A DNA stretch of 64,000 nucleotides. Origin: Nocardia bovistercoris. Its GTDB lineage: Bacteria; Actinomycetota; Actinomycetes; Mycobacteriales; Mycobacteriaceae. This document shows positions 8,650 to 17,079 of the stretch, piece after piece. The stretch lies in NCBI RefSeq assembly GCF_015674855.1, contig NZ_JADMLG010000012.1, positions 62,001-126,000 on the forward strand. Reading direction: 5' to 3'. Under the pieces are notes generated by a model that had not been told where the DNA came from, did no database searches, and saw nothing but the letters and a program-made list of their open reading frames with translations. How positions within the stretch are numbered: the stretch's first letter is position 1; each line of letters starts with the position of its first letter. The translations under genes were made by a program, and so were the position numbers.

Positions 8650-9411
8650 GTGACCGGCGACCCGCGTGCCCGCATCCTGCGCCTCTCGCTCGAGCTGTTC
8701 GCCGAGCGCGGCTTCCACGCGGTCTCGGTGCGCGAGCTCGCCGAAGGTGTCGGATTGACGAAAACCGCTGTGCTCTATCACTTCCCGAGCAAAGCGGAAA
8801 TCCTGGCCGCGCTGGTGGAACCGCTGCTGGAACAGACCGAGGCGGTGCTCGCCGCGGCACACGCGGTGACCGACCCGCAGGCGCGGCGGTGGGCGGTGGT
8901 GCACGGCCTGCTCGACACCTGGCTCGAGCACAGCGCGTTGTTACGCATCCAGATGCACGATCAGGCCCTTTCCGCGGCCGACGACACCTACCGCCGCCTG
9001 CGCGACATCGCGCTCTCGGCCCAGCGGGCACTGGTCGGCCCCGCCGCGGATCTCGTCGACGAGGTGCGTGCCGCCCAGATCTACGCCGCGCTCAGCGATC
9101 CGGTGGTGCTGTTCGCCGACCGGCCGGTCGACCAGCTGCGCGCCGCGATACTCGAAGGTGTGCGCCCGCTGCTGGACTCGACGCTGGCCCCGGTCGACGC
9201 CGAGCGGTCCGCGCGTGCGTCAGGGCGGGGTCGGCCGGGGGTGATGGACGCGCGAATGGTGGAGTCGGCCGAGCGGATGCGGGATACCGAGGGCCGCGGC
9301 GTCGAGGAGATCGCCGCCCGGCTCGGTGTCTCCCGCGCGACGGTGTACCGACATCTGAGACGATCGCCCGCAGCCTCGTCTCATAAATATAATAATGAGA
9401 CGGATCGGTAG
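8650..9411 (+). CDS. TetR-family regulator with an added C-terminal recombinase-type HTH
   Basis: 253 residues from GTG 8650, longer than the usual 190-220. Residues 1-50 are a standard TetR DNA-binding domain (RILRLSLELFAERGF, then LTKTAVLYHFPSKAEIL). A helical ligand domain follows to about residue 188. Residues ~192-240 (GRGRPGVMDARMVE, then VEEIAARLGVSRATVYRHL) look like the Hin/resolvase C-terminal HTH. Thus it may contact DNA at both ends, or the tail is a captured recombinase fragment. It is divergent from the FAD monooxygenase and presumably binds the twin operators between them. The last codons fall in an AT-rich inverted repeat. Confidence 0.88.
   Translation: MTGDPRARILRLSLELFAERGFHAVSVRELAEGVGLTKTAVLYHFPSKAEILAALVEPLLEQTEAVLAAAHAVTDPQARRWAVVHGLLDTWLEHSALLRIQMHDQALSAADDTYRRLRDIALSAQRALVGPAADLVDEVRAAQIYAALSDPVVLFADRPVDQLRAAILEGVRPLLDSTLAPVDAERSARASGRGRPGVMDARMVESAERMRDTEGRGVEEIAARLGVSRATVYRHLRRSPAASSHKYNNETDR
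9377..9402. repeat. AT-rich inverted repeat, CGTCTCAT arms
   Basis: Perfect 8-base arms CGTCTCAT and ATGAGACG flank the 10-base spacer AAATATAATA, a strikingly AT-rich patch in this GC-rich region. It overlaps the last codons of the TetR-type gene. GTCTCAT recurs near 9570 and 9617 in front of the thioesterase gene. It could be an operator, a terminator-like hairpin or an insertion scar. Confidence 0.6.
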
Positions 9412-9640
9412 AGCGTTCAGCGAGTGTTGCATGGCGATGCCCCGGCTGGTCGCGGTCTGGTTCGTGGGATCACTATGTGGCGTCGATGGTCGAGGTGTCC
9501 AAGAACCATTGCCATAACCGATCAGGATGACCGCAGGCATTGGAGCTCGCGGTCGGCGGCGACGCAGACTGGTCTCATCGTTTCGGCAAGGACGCGGAAT
9601 CACTGATTCGCGACCGGTCTCATTCGGAAGAGGGCGCGAC

Positions 9641-10435
9641 ATGGGTGATGCGTACTACGAGTTGATCGATACGAGCGCGGAGGGGGAAGTCTTTTCTTCT
9701 GCCGATCTGACCAGAGGAACCTGGGGGGACATGCAGCACGGTGGGCCGCCGAGCGCACTGCTGGTGCGGGCGCTCGAGCGGTGCGAACCCCGCGCGGACG
9801 CACGGTTGAGCCGGATCGTCGTCGAGCTGCTGGGGCCGGTGCCGGTCGGCCCGGTCCGGGTCGTCTCGAAGAAGGAACGACGCGGAACGCGGATCGAATA
9901 TCTTTCGGCCGTGATGTCGTCGGCGGACGATATGCGGCCGGTCGCGCGGGCACATGCGTGGCGCATGGAGCGATCCGACACGGTCGAGATCCAACGGAAC
10001 TTCGGCGAACCTTTGACTCCCTTGGAGAACGTCGCCGACCGCAACGATCTGAGTCACTTCACCGACGGCTATGTCGGTACCCTGGATTGGCGTTGGATAG
10101 TCGAACCCGGCTCGACACCCGGAGCGGGGGAGTCGTGGATTCGTTCCGCGGTCGATCTCGTACAAGGTGAAGCGCCGTCGCCCCTCGAGCGGCTGTTCGT
10201 GGTGGCCGACAACGCCAATGGTGTAGGGGCGAAAGCCGACATCAGGAAGTGGACCTTCCTCAACACCGATCTCACGGTCCACGTGCATCGGATGCCGGAA
10301 GGAGACTGGATCGGGATCCGCGCGGACGCCGCCTACGGCCCGGACGGCATCGGAGCGACGATCGGGACCTTGTTCGATCAGCATGGACCTGTCGCGGGCA
10401 TCCAACAGTCGGTGTTGTTACGTCGGCGCTCCTGA
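9641..10435 (+). CDS. Thioesterase-family protein (acyl-CoA thioesterase-like)
   Basis: 264 residues from ATG 9641, with a GGAAGAGGG site upstream. WGDMQHGGPPSALLVRAL near residue 30 is the N-terminal hotdog helix of the 4HBT_3/TesB-like thioesterase superfamily, and the C-terminal half repeats a hotdog (YGPDGIGATIGTLFDQH). It likely hydrolyses acyl-CoA thioesters in the cytoplasm. A degraded copy of its C-terminal end occurs at about 35091-35190. The gene stands alone between the TetR gene and the convergent MFS gene. The 229 bases upstream hold repeated GTCTCAT sequences but no other gene. Confidence 0.82.
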   Translation: MGDAYYELIDTSAEGEVFSSADLTRGTWGDMQHGGPPSALLVRALERCEPRADARLSRIVVELLGPVPVGPVRVVSKKERRGTRIEYLSAVMSSADDMRPVARAHAWRMERSDTVEIQRNFGEPLTPLENVADRNDLSHFTDGYVGTLDWRWIVEPGSTPGAGESWIRSAVDLVQGEAPSPLERLFVVADNANGVGAKADIRKWTFLNTDLTVHVHRMPEGDWIGIRADAAYGPDGIGATIGTLFDQHGPVAGIQQSVLLRRRS

Positions 10436-10534
10436 TCATCCGGTGGAAGATCTCGGTGTCCCCGCGGGACGCGAGAAGGTTTGCCGGTCCCGTCGTGCTC
10501 GTCGGAACCGGCACCCCTGGCCGCCGAGTGCGGT

Positions 10535-12487
10535 CTACCTACCGGTCAGCGTCGCCATCTCGGCGCGGACCTGCTGCTCGTGTGCGATCTCGTCCTGCTC
10601 GGCGCGACGCGGATTCCATCGGCCGGTCAGCAGAAATACGCTGGGCAAGAACAGGATCTGTCCGATCAGGCACACGATCCACCACTTCTGCCACTGCTTC
10701 GGATTGTCTTCGGTGGCCTGTTGGGCCGCGGCGCCTTTGTCCTGCATGAACTGTAGGTCCGTGGCCGGGATGCTCGCGATCGCCTGCAACGTGGTCGACG
10801 ACTGCTGGACACCGGGGCCGTTGGTCTGCAGGAAGGCCAGATCGGTAGGCGGGATCGTGCCGACCGCCTGCAGTCGGGCGATCGCCTCGGTCGGCGCGAT
10901 GCCGAACTTCTGTGCGATCTGCTGGATGGCCTGCACGGCCGCCTGTTGATCCGCGGGGTTCGCGGCCATGGCCGTCAGCAGGTTCGGATCGACGGCGCCT
11001 ACCGTGGCCAGCTCCTGCGGGTACTGCGCGCTCAGTGCCATGACCCGGCCCACGTCCTCCGGAGACTTTCCGCTGAGTGAGGCCAGCACGGCGACCTGGG
11101 CCTGCGCGTTGGTCGGATCGGTCCGCAAGGTGGCGAGCGCGGCCTGATCCGCGGTCTGCAGCGCGGCCAGTTCCTTCGCGTACTTGGTGGTGATCTCCTG
11201 GAGCGCGGGTCCGTCCTCGACCAGTGTGGTGGTCGCCGAGACCGCGAACGGGAAGATCGCCAGCGCGATGGTGAAAATGAGCCGGGCGGTGGATCCCCAG
11301 ATGGCCAGACCCGCCGCCGTCGAAGCCGGATTGTGCTTCTCCACGGATTCGGTGAAGGCCGCCATCCAGGCGGTGTTGACCAGTCCGTGGCCGATGCCCG
11401 CGATGGCCAGGAACAGCTGCAACGAGTCGACCGAGGTGCTCTTGTCGGTGGTCGCGCCGATGAACAGGATCAGCCCGATGATGCTGATCACTGTGCCGAC
11501 GACGATGAACGGCTTCCTGACCCGCGACAGATCGGAGCCGAATCCGGTGATGATCAGCGTGATCGCCGCGGGTATCCAGTACCAGTTCATGATCGCGTTG
11601 GCCTGCGCCTCGGTCCGGTTGAAGACGGTGACCAGATAGACGACGAGGAAGCCCGCCGCCATGGTGTAGAACAGCAGATACAGACCGATGGCCAGCGACG
11701 AACCGATGATGTCGAAACGCAGGACGCGCCGCCACTGCCCTTCCAGCGCTTCGTCGGGGTCGATGCCCGCGGCCTTGGCCTCGATGAGCGCCCGGTCCCG
11801 TTCGCTGACGATCAGTTGGTCGCGCAGCTGCGGCGACAGCTCGCGCAAGCCGATCGCGGCGATGACCCACACGACCAGACCGACGGCGCCTGCGATGTAG
11901 AACTGGAAGCGCCAATCCGGGTGATCGTCGAGCGTCCGACTGGAGACCTGGGTGACAACGATGCTGCCGAGCACCGGTCCCAGTGACCAGAATCCCATGG
12001 CCTGCGCGCGCCCGAGCTGCGGCGAGAAGTCTCGCACCAGGGCCGGACTCGCCACCAGCGCAACGCCTTCGGCGACGCTGACGAGCGCGAACAGCACGAA
12101 ATACATGACTTTGCCGCCCGCGTTGGGCATGCCGAACGCGATGAGCAATACCGTGACGAGCATCGAGACCAGCACGACGTTGCACCGGCCCCAACGATCG
12201 GCGATACCCGCGCCGTAGGCGGAGAGCGCGCCGACGAGCGCGCCGACGACGCCCACGTAGACGTACTGCGTGAAGGTGAAGTCGAATTTGCGCATGATCT
12301 GGGCCGCGACCGAACCCTGTACGTAGGTCAGGTAGTACAGGACGATGGTGATCAGCAGGACTATCGCCAGGTTCGCGAACCTGGCCGGTGTCCTCGGGTA
12401 GTGCTGTAGCTGTCGTGCCCACGGGCGGCTTGCCCGCTGTGAGTCACCGGCCGCGGGGATCGCGGCGGCAGAAGTTGAAGTTGACAA
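10535..12487 (-). CDS. MFS transporter with a ~170-residue insertion before the last helix
   Basis: About 650 residues. Major-facilitator features include the first helix LAIVLLITIVLYYLTY, the loop-2/3 signature AGIADRWGR and many further hydrophobic helices. Residues ~424-596 are a hydrophilic Ala/Gln-rich segment that no standard MFS protein needs; it contains a repeated unit (LQAVGTIPPTDLAF and LQAIASIPATDLQF). A final helix (WWIVCLIGQILFLPSVFLL) and a charged tail follow. The start is uncertain: TTG 12487 is preceded by GAAGGACG and gives a plausible N terminus. It is last in the operon with the SnoaL-like, ThDP and SDR genes and probably moves their substrate. Confidence 0.85.
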   Translation of the reverse strand: MSTSTSAAAIPAAGDSQRASRPWARQLQHYPRTPARFANLAIVLLITIVLYYLTYVQGSVAAQIMRKFDFTFTQYVYVGVVGALVGALSAYGAGIADRWGRCNVVLVSMLVTVLLIAFGMPNAGGKVMYFVLFALVSVAEGVALVASPALVRDFSPQLGRAQAMGFWSLGPVLGSIVVTQVSSRTLDDHPDWRFQFYIAGAVGLVVWVIAAIGLRELSPQLRDQLIVSERDRALIEAKAAGIDPDEALEGQWRRVLRFDIIGSSLAIGLYLLFYTMAAGFLVVYLVTVFNRTEAQANAIMNWYWIPAAITLIITGFGSDLSRVRKPFIVVGTVISIIGLILFIGATTDKSTSVDSLQLFLAIAGIGHGLVNTAWMAAFTESVEKHNPASTAAGLAIWGSTARLIFTIALAIFPFAVSATTTLVEDGPALQEITTKYAKELAALQTADQAALATLRTDPTNAQAQVAVLASLSGKSPEDVGRVMALSAQYPQELATVGAVDPNLLTAMAANPADQQAAVQAIQQIAQKFGIAPTEAIARLQAVGTIPPTDLAFLQTNGPGVQQSSTTLQAIASIPATDLQFMQDKGAAAQQATEDNPKQWQKWWIVCLIGQILFLPSVFLLTGRWNPRRAEQDEIAHEQQVRAEMATLTGR

Positions 12488-12540
12488 CGTCGTCCTTCGA
12501 CGAATGGCTGCCGCGACGTCGCGGCGGCGCTGGATATTTT

Positions 12541-12969
12541 CTACGAGGTCATCGATCCGGTCGGCGCCGAACGCGAGGAGGCAGATTCGAGGTCGTCGGG
12601 TGTGAAATGCCCTGCACGGTCGATGTATTCGTCGATCCGGGCGATGCGGTCGCCGCGGACGGTCACGACGACGCACAGGGGCCAGGCCAGCAGTATGCCG
12701 GTCGCGGTCCGCACGCTCATGACGTGCTGCTGGACGAATCCGTCCGGCGTCGGCCTGCGGTGCACATCGACGAACCGGCGTTGGGCGAAGTTCGCGACCA
12801 GTTGCTCCCAGTCCTTGCCGACCGATTCGCGGTCGTGGCGAATGCGGTCGAAGCCGTGCCAGATCACGGCGTCCTCGGTGAGGCACGCCTGTGCGGCGGC
12901 GACGTCACCGCGCTCGAGTGCGCCGAACAGGCGGTCGATCACGTTCGTGGTCGCGGATGTCTCGGTCAT
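12541..12969 (-). CDS. SnoaL/NTF2-like protein
   Basis: 142 residues, with AGGGAG just upstream of the ATG. The pattern VIDRLFGALERGDVAAA, then DAVIWHGFDRIRHD, and a C-terminal GDRIARIDEYIDRAGHF is that of SnoaL-like polyketide cyclase/NTF2-fold proteins, which form a cone-shaped pocket. Members act as isomerases, dehydratases, cyclases or small-molecule binders. A close paralogue lies at 58614-59027 and shares WHGFDR, PTP.GFVQQH, LAWP and RIDEY.DRAGHFT. It is third in the minus-strand operon 15572-10535, 52 bases after the ThDP enzyme. The reaction is unknown. Confidence 0.85.
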   Translation of the reverse strand: MTETSATTNVIDRLFGALERGDVAAAQACLTEDAVIWHGFDRIRHDRESVGKDWEQLVANFAQRRFVDVHRRPTPDGFVQQHVMSVRTATGILLAWPLCVVVTVRGDRIARIDEYIDRAGHFTPDDLESASSRSAPTGSMTS

Positions 12970-13021
12970 TGTCTCCCTCGCTGCGTACGGATGCGTACTA
13001 TGTGCCGGTGGGGCGGAGCGC

Positions 13022-14749
13022 TCAGCGCACCGGAATGTTCTCGTAGTACGGGATCGCGATCTCGTCCTCGCGGTCGGAGTAGCCGACCATGGCGACGATG
13101 TTCGGATGGATCAGATCGCGATCGATCATCACGTTGACGCAGGTCGGCCGCCCGCTCTCCTGCGCCTTCCGAATGGCGGGGGCGAGATCCTCGATGCGGT
13201 CGACCTCGACGCCTTCACACCCGAGGGCGCGCGCGGCCTCGTGGTAGGCGGTGCGTTCCAGATCGACCACCGCCAGGTTCTGCTCGCCGAAGACCAGTTC
13301 CTGTCCGTGCCGTGAGATGCCCCACGCGCCGTTGTTGAAGACGATGGTGGTGATGGGCAGGTTGTGTCGAGCCATGGTGTCGAATTCGGACAGGTGGAAG
13401 CCGACCGCGCCGTCGCCGATGACGGTGGCCACCGGGCGACCCGGCCGCGCGATCGCCAAGCCGATCGCGAAGCCCTGACCGACGCCGAGTGTGCCGAGAT
13501 AGCCGTTGCCGGTGGCCAGGCCGGGACCGGGCGCCGTGCACAGCGGCACGAACCAGGCGGGTGTCTCGCCGCCGTCGTAGGAAATCGCGGTATCCGGATC
13601 CAACGCGGCCGCGACGGCGGCCGCCGCGTGGTGCGGATGGATATATCCGCTGTCGGTGTGGGGCGCGACATCGCCGAACCGGCCCGCCGTCCGAGCCCGG
13701 AGCTTGCGCAGCAGTTCGACCCAACCGGTCGGAGCCGAGACCGGGCGGTCCGCGAGTCCGCGGTTGAGCGCCGCGAAGGACTCGCCCGCGTCGGCGATCG
13801 CCGAGATGACCGGGGTATCGATCCTGCCGAGTTCGGCGCCGTCGATATCGATGTGGATCAAGGTGGCCTCGTGGGAGACGATGGCCCCGCTCCGGCCGCC
13901 CAGCGCCATGCCCGCGCGTGCGCCGACCTGGAGCACGACATCGGCGGGCTGTTTCGCGCCCGCCGCGGCGGCCGCGATGGCGCCCACATTGCCCAGGTTG
14001 TACGGATGCTCGACCGGCAGTACGCCGTTGGCCTTGCTGCTGTAGACCACCGGTATACCGGTCGCCTCGGCGAACGCGGCCAGCTCCCGACCGCTGTCGG
14101 GGGAGAAGAGCATCCCGCCGCCAACGATGATCGCGGGCCGTTCGGCCTCGGCGAGCAGTCGCAGAATCCGGTCGGCGGTACCGGGGTCGAGGGCGGGCTT
14201 GGCCCGCGGCGCGGTACGGGTCGGATACGTCAGTTCGTGCTCCAACGGCGCGAAGACGATATCGATCGGCACCTCGAGCAGCACCGGGCCGGGCCGCCCG
14301 CTCAGCGCGATGCGAATGGCCTTGTCCACCAGGTCCGGGATGCGTTCGACGTGGGTGACTCGATGAGCCCATTTGGTCACCGGCAGCGCCATGGCGATCT
14401 GGTCGAGGCCGCCTTGCAGGACGTTCGTCTCGACCTCGCGCAGTGGCGGGGAACTGGTGATGAACAGGACCGGCGCGGCGTCGAGATGCGCGTCGGCGAT
14501 GGCGGTGAGCGCGTTGGTGAATCCGGGACCTGCGGTGATCGCGCAGACCCCGACATCCGCGGTCGCCCGCGCGTAGGCCGCGGCCGCGTGACCCGCGGTC
14601 GCTTCGTGGCGGGTGTCGGTCAATCGAATGGATTCCTCGGCGCAAGCCACCAGGAATGCGTCGAGGTGCCCGCCGTGCAGTACGAAAGCATCCGATACGC
14701 CCTGGGCGCGCAGAGCGTGCGCCAGGACAGCGCCACCATTGGTTTTCAC
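13022..14749 (-). CDS. Thiamine diphosphate-dependent enzyme (acetolactate synthase-like)
   Basis: 575 residues with the three-domain ThDP fold. The N-terminal pyrimidine domain has the catalytic Glu in DTRHEATAGHAAAAYAR (about residue 48). The central domain has VGGGMLF. The C-terminal ThDP site runs from GDGAVGFHLSEFDT to IVFNNGAWG (the GDG...NN motif). Relatives include acetolactate synthase, benzoylformate decarboxylase and 2-hydroxyacyl-CoA lyase; which reaction applies cannot be told. GTG 14749 is chosen for the GAGGAG site 7 bases upstream. It lies 31 bases after the SDR gene in the same operon, so a 2-oxo or 2-hydroxy acid intermediate is plausible. Confidence 0.9.
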   Translation of the reverse strand: MKTNGGAVLAHALRAQGVSDAFVLHGGHLDAFLVACAEESIRLTDTRHEATAGHAAAAYARATADVGVCAITAGPGFTNALTAIADAHLDAAPVLFITSSPPLREVETNVLQGGLDQIAMALPVTKWAHRVTHVERIPDLVDKAIRIALSGRPGPVLLEVPIDIVFAPLEHELTYPTRTAPRAKPALDPGTADRILRLLAEAERPAIIVGGGMLFSPDSGRELAAFAEATGIPVVYSSKANGVLPVEHPYNLGNVGAIAAAAAGAKQPADVVLQVGARAGMALGGRSGAIVSHEATLIHIDIDGAELGRIDTPVISAIADAGESFAALNRGLADRPVSAPTGWVELLRKLRARTAGRFGDVAPHTDSGYIHPHHAAAAVAAALDPDTAISYDGGETPAWFVPLCTAPGPGLATGNGYLGTLGVGQGFAIGLAIARPGRPVATVIGDGAVGFHLSEFDTMARHNLPITTIVFNNGAWGISRHGQELVFGEQNLAVVDLERTAYHEAARALGCEGVEVDRIEDLAPAIRKAQESGRPTCVNVMIDRDLIHPNIVAMVGYSDREDEIAIPYYENIPVR

Positions 14750-14780
14750 GTGTCGACTCCTCGGAGTGCATAGTTTTGCG

Positions 14781-15572
14781 TCAGTGCAGATTTCCGGCCA
14801 GCGTCTGAGTCGCCCAGAATCCCCCGTCGACCTGGAGGTCGATCCCGTTGACATAGGAGGCCGCGTCGCTGTTGAGGAACAGCAACGGACCGACCTGCTC
14901 GTCGGGGGTGGAACGGCGCCCGATCGGGTCGGTGACCGCGTCGATCATCTCGGCGGGGAACACCTTCTCGATCTCGGCCAGCATGGGGGTCTCCACCGCG
15001 CCCGGGCTCAGGGCATTGATCCTGATGCCATCGCGGATGAGCACCCTCGATTGCCACATGGTCCAGATGTTGAGGGCTTCCTTGGCGAAGCTGTAGGGAT
15101 GTCCCGCATCCGCTGTGTTGGCCTTGTACCACTCGAGCCCCTCCTCGAAGGAACTCGTCCCGACCAATGCGGTGGCGAGCGACTGGCGTCTGCGCCAGGC
15201 GTATCCGCTGTCGGAGGACACGTTGACGATCGCGCTGCCCGGCGTCATGAGCGGGACGATGCGCTCGGTCAGCAGGCGGGTGCCGAGGAAGTTGACGGCC
15301 AGGATGTCGAGCGCGCCGACGAGCGGATTGGCTCCCGCGCAGTTGAACAGGGCGTGCACCGGACCCTCGATGGTGGCCGCCGCCATCTCGATCGAGGCCG
15401 GATCGGTGAGGTCGAGCGTGGTGAAGGACGCCAGACCGGCGGTGCTGTCGCGGCGCGCGAGTCCGTGTACCCGCGCTCCCGCCGCGGCGAGAGCGCGCGC
15501 GGTGGCAGCGCCGATCCCGGAAGAACTGCCCGTGACGACGACTCGGCTACCGGCATAGTTGTAGGGCATCAT
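14781..15572 (-). CDS. Short-chain dehydrogenase/reductase
   Basis: 263 residues from ATG 15572 (GGAGAG upstream). The cofactor motif is TGSSSGIG, the NAG-equivalent is FNCAGAN, the catalytic Ser is in NVSSDSGYAW, and Tyr/Lys are in PYSFAKEAL. The long insertion between the Ser and Tyr segments resembles 3-alpha-hydroxysteroid dehydrogenase-type and coniferyl-alcohol dehydrogenase-type SDRs. It interconverts an alcohol and a ketone with NAD(P). It is the first gene of the operon SDR, ThDP enzyme, SnoaL-like protein, MFS transporter, and its promoter region carries several dyads at 15641-15706. Confidence 0.92.
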   Translation of the reverse strand: MMPYNYAGSRVVVTGSSSGIGAATARALAAAGARVHGLARRDSTAGLASFTTLDLTDPASIEMAAATIEGPVHALFNCAGANPLVGALDILAVNFLGTRLLTERIVPLMTPGSAIVNVSSDSGYAWRRRQSLATALVGTSSFEEGLEWYKANTADAGHPYSFAKEALNIWTMWQSRVLIRDGIRINALSPGAVETPMLAEIEKVFPAEMIDAVTDPIGRRSTPDEQVGPLLFLNSDAASYVNGIDLQVDGGFWATQTLAGNLH

Positions 15573-15640
15573 GGTCGACTCTCCGCTTTCGGGCGTTTCG
15601 CTGCCCACTCACTGTGGTGACTCATGCCACTGCCGGTCCA

Positions 15641-15706
15641 ATAACCGTCGGTATAGCCGTCAGTTATTGCGCGGTTCACCGCTGTGCCTATTGCGCGGTT
15701 CACCGC
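15641..15706. promoter_or_regulatory. Operator cluster in front of the SDR operon
   Basis: Three dyads occur here. The first has arms ATAACCGTCGG (15641-15651) and CCGTCAGTTAT (15657-15667) around a 5-base spacer, with 9 of 11 positions complementary. The other two are the exact 12-base palindrome GCGGTTCACCGC at 15671-15682 and again at 15695-15706, inside an 18-base direct repeat with 24-base period. The position, 70-135 bases upstream of the SDR start, fits repression or activation of the minus-strand operon. The TetR-type protein encoded at 15846-16583 is the nearest candidate. Confidence 0.75.
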
Positions 15707-15845
15707 CGCGGCCGAATTCGAGCGACAGCTTCGGGTTGTGACCATTTTCCGGCGGGTGCGAGGTCCTCTATCAGGAGAACGAAATCAGCGCCTTCCCTGT
15801 CGATTTCGCAGTGGAAGCACTGCGGAGGATCGCTCGGACGCTCGG

Positions 15846-16583
15846 CTACTTCTTCCTGCGCTCGCGGCGTGCGTCCGCCGCCCGCTGTGTCTTCTCCAGG
15901 ATCGTTCTGGCATGTGCGATGAAGCTGTCCAGGCCGTACTCGAAGGTGTTCTCTTCGACGAAGCCGATCCGGTTGCGTTGTCTCATCAGCTTGTTCAATG
16001 TAGGTAGCCGGTCCCAGTCGACCGACTCGGGTGCTCGGATTCCCGCCGCGCGGTCCAGGTCCTGCCTGCGTTCCAGCATCGCCAGGCCGCGGGTGTACAT
16101 GGCGAGGGAAAAATAGATGTCCAGCGCGTCCTTCGGGCGGAACCCCACCTCGATCAAGGTTGCCACGGTCGCCTCGAACCGCTCCATCACCACCTGGTTC
16201 GCGTTCGCGCCATAGGTGGTGGTGCGCATGATGACCAGGTCGCACAGGACCGGATCCTCGCGGAACAGGCGCCGCATGGTTCGCGCGTGCGCGCGCAACG
16301 AGCGGTCCCAGCCTGCCGCGGACACGAAGGGGACCCCGATGCTGTACCGCTCGAGCGCGCGGTCGGTCATCGCGTCGAGCAGGTGTTCCTTGCTGCGGAA
16401 ATACCAGTACAGGCTGGTGACTCCGACCGCGAGGTGCGCGGCGAGCGCGGGCATCGTCAGGCTTTCCAGCGATGTCCGGCCCGCGAGCTCGAAGGCCGCG
16501 TCGAGAATATCCTCGGCGTTGATCGAGCCTCGCCTGCGGCGCGGGCGCTTCGGTACGTCGGTCCCGACGCTGTCGCTGGCCAC
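15846..16583 (-). CDS. TetR-family transcriptional regulator
   Basis: 245 residues from GTG 16583, preceded by GAAAGGG. After a basic start (KRPRRRRGSINAED) comes a TetR domain: ILDAAFELAGRTSLESL, then LAVGVTSLYWYFRSKEHLL. The C-terminal ligand domain is helical and ends in a strongly basic tail (RRERRKK). A longer reading from 16856 is possible but adds only Arg-rich low-complexity sequence. The gene reads toward the SDR operon and ends 139 bases before its operator cluster, so it probably controls that operon. Confidence 0.85.
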   Translation of the reverse strand: MASDSVGTDVPKRPRRRRGSINAEDILDAAFELAGRTSLESLTMPALAAHLAVGVTSLYWYFRSKEHLLDAMTDRALERYSIGVPFVSAAGWDRSLRAHARTMRRLFREDPVLCDLVIMRTTTYGANANQVVMERFEATVATLIEVGFRPKDALDIYFSLAMYTRGLAMLERRQDLDRAAGIRAPESVDWDRLPTLNKLMRQRNRIGFVEENTFEYGLDSFIAHARTILEKTQRAADARRERRKK

Positions 16584-17079
16584 TGAAACCCTTTCGGTTG
16601 CTACTGGATCGCGGTCCGGCGGATCGGATGCGGGGCCGTGCCGCGTGCTGTGCGAGCGGACGTGACGTTCGCGACCTTTCTCGACCTCGGGCGCCGCTGT
16701 GTCGGCCGTATCGGACACCGTAGCGCGTTCTCGCCGCGCCCTCCGTGAGTAGGCGGCGCGCATCCGGGGCGGTCGATGATCACACCGAAATCCGAGCGCC
16801 TGCCGAATCGTCGACAGTGCCGGGCACAAAAGGATCGCGCGGCGCACGAGGCGCACGAGGTCCCGCGGAATTCGTCAGGGTTGATAACCGATCGGAATGG
16901 CCGAAAGCATTGGCGCTTCCGTGGTTCGCTACCCAGGATTGGCGAGTAGCACGCGACTGGAAAGCCGCGGCGTCGGTCATCGACCGGTATCGGGTGGCCG
17001 CCTGTGACCCCGCGAATCGGCGATGTGTGCGGAAGTCACGGATGTCGTTGCCGCGTGCCGACTTCGGAGGAGAGCAGTC
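16584..17079. other. Intergenic region between divergent TetR and PhyH genes
   Basis: About 500 bases without a supportable gene. Reading frames here are Arg-rich and lack homology-like motifs. It must hold the promoters of the divergent TetR-type (minus) and phytanoyl-CoA dioxygenase-like (plus) genes. Short dyads such as GGTTGATAACC are present but none is convincing as an operator. Confidence 0.5.

Noticed and set aside
12488..12886. Long N-terminal extension of the MFS protein in the same frame
   Set aside because: It overlaps the SnoaL-like gene, is Arg-rich and has no domain; the first membrane helix begins after 12487.
15665..15706. CRISPR-like repeat (18-base direct repeat, 24-base period)
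   Set aside because: Only two copies with a 6-base spacer, each holding a palindrome, in a promoter; an operator pair fits better.
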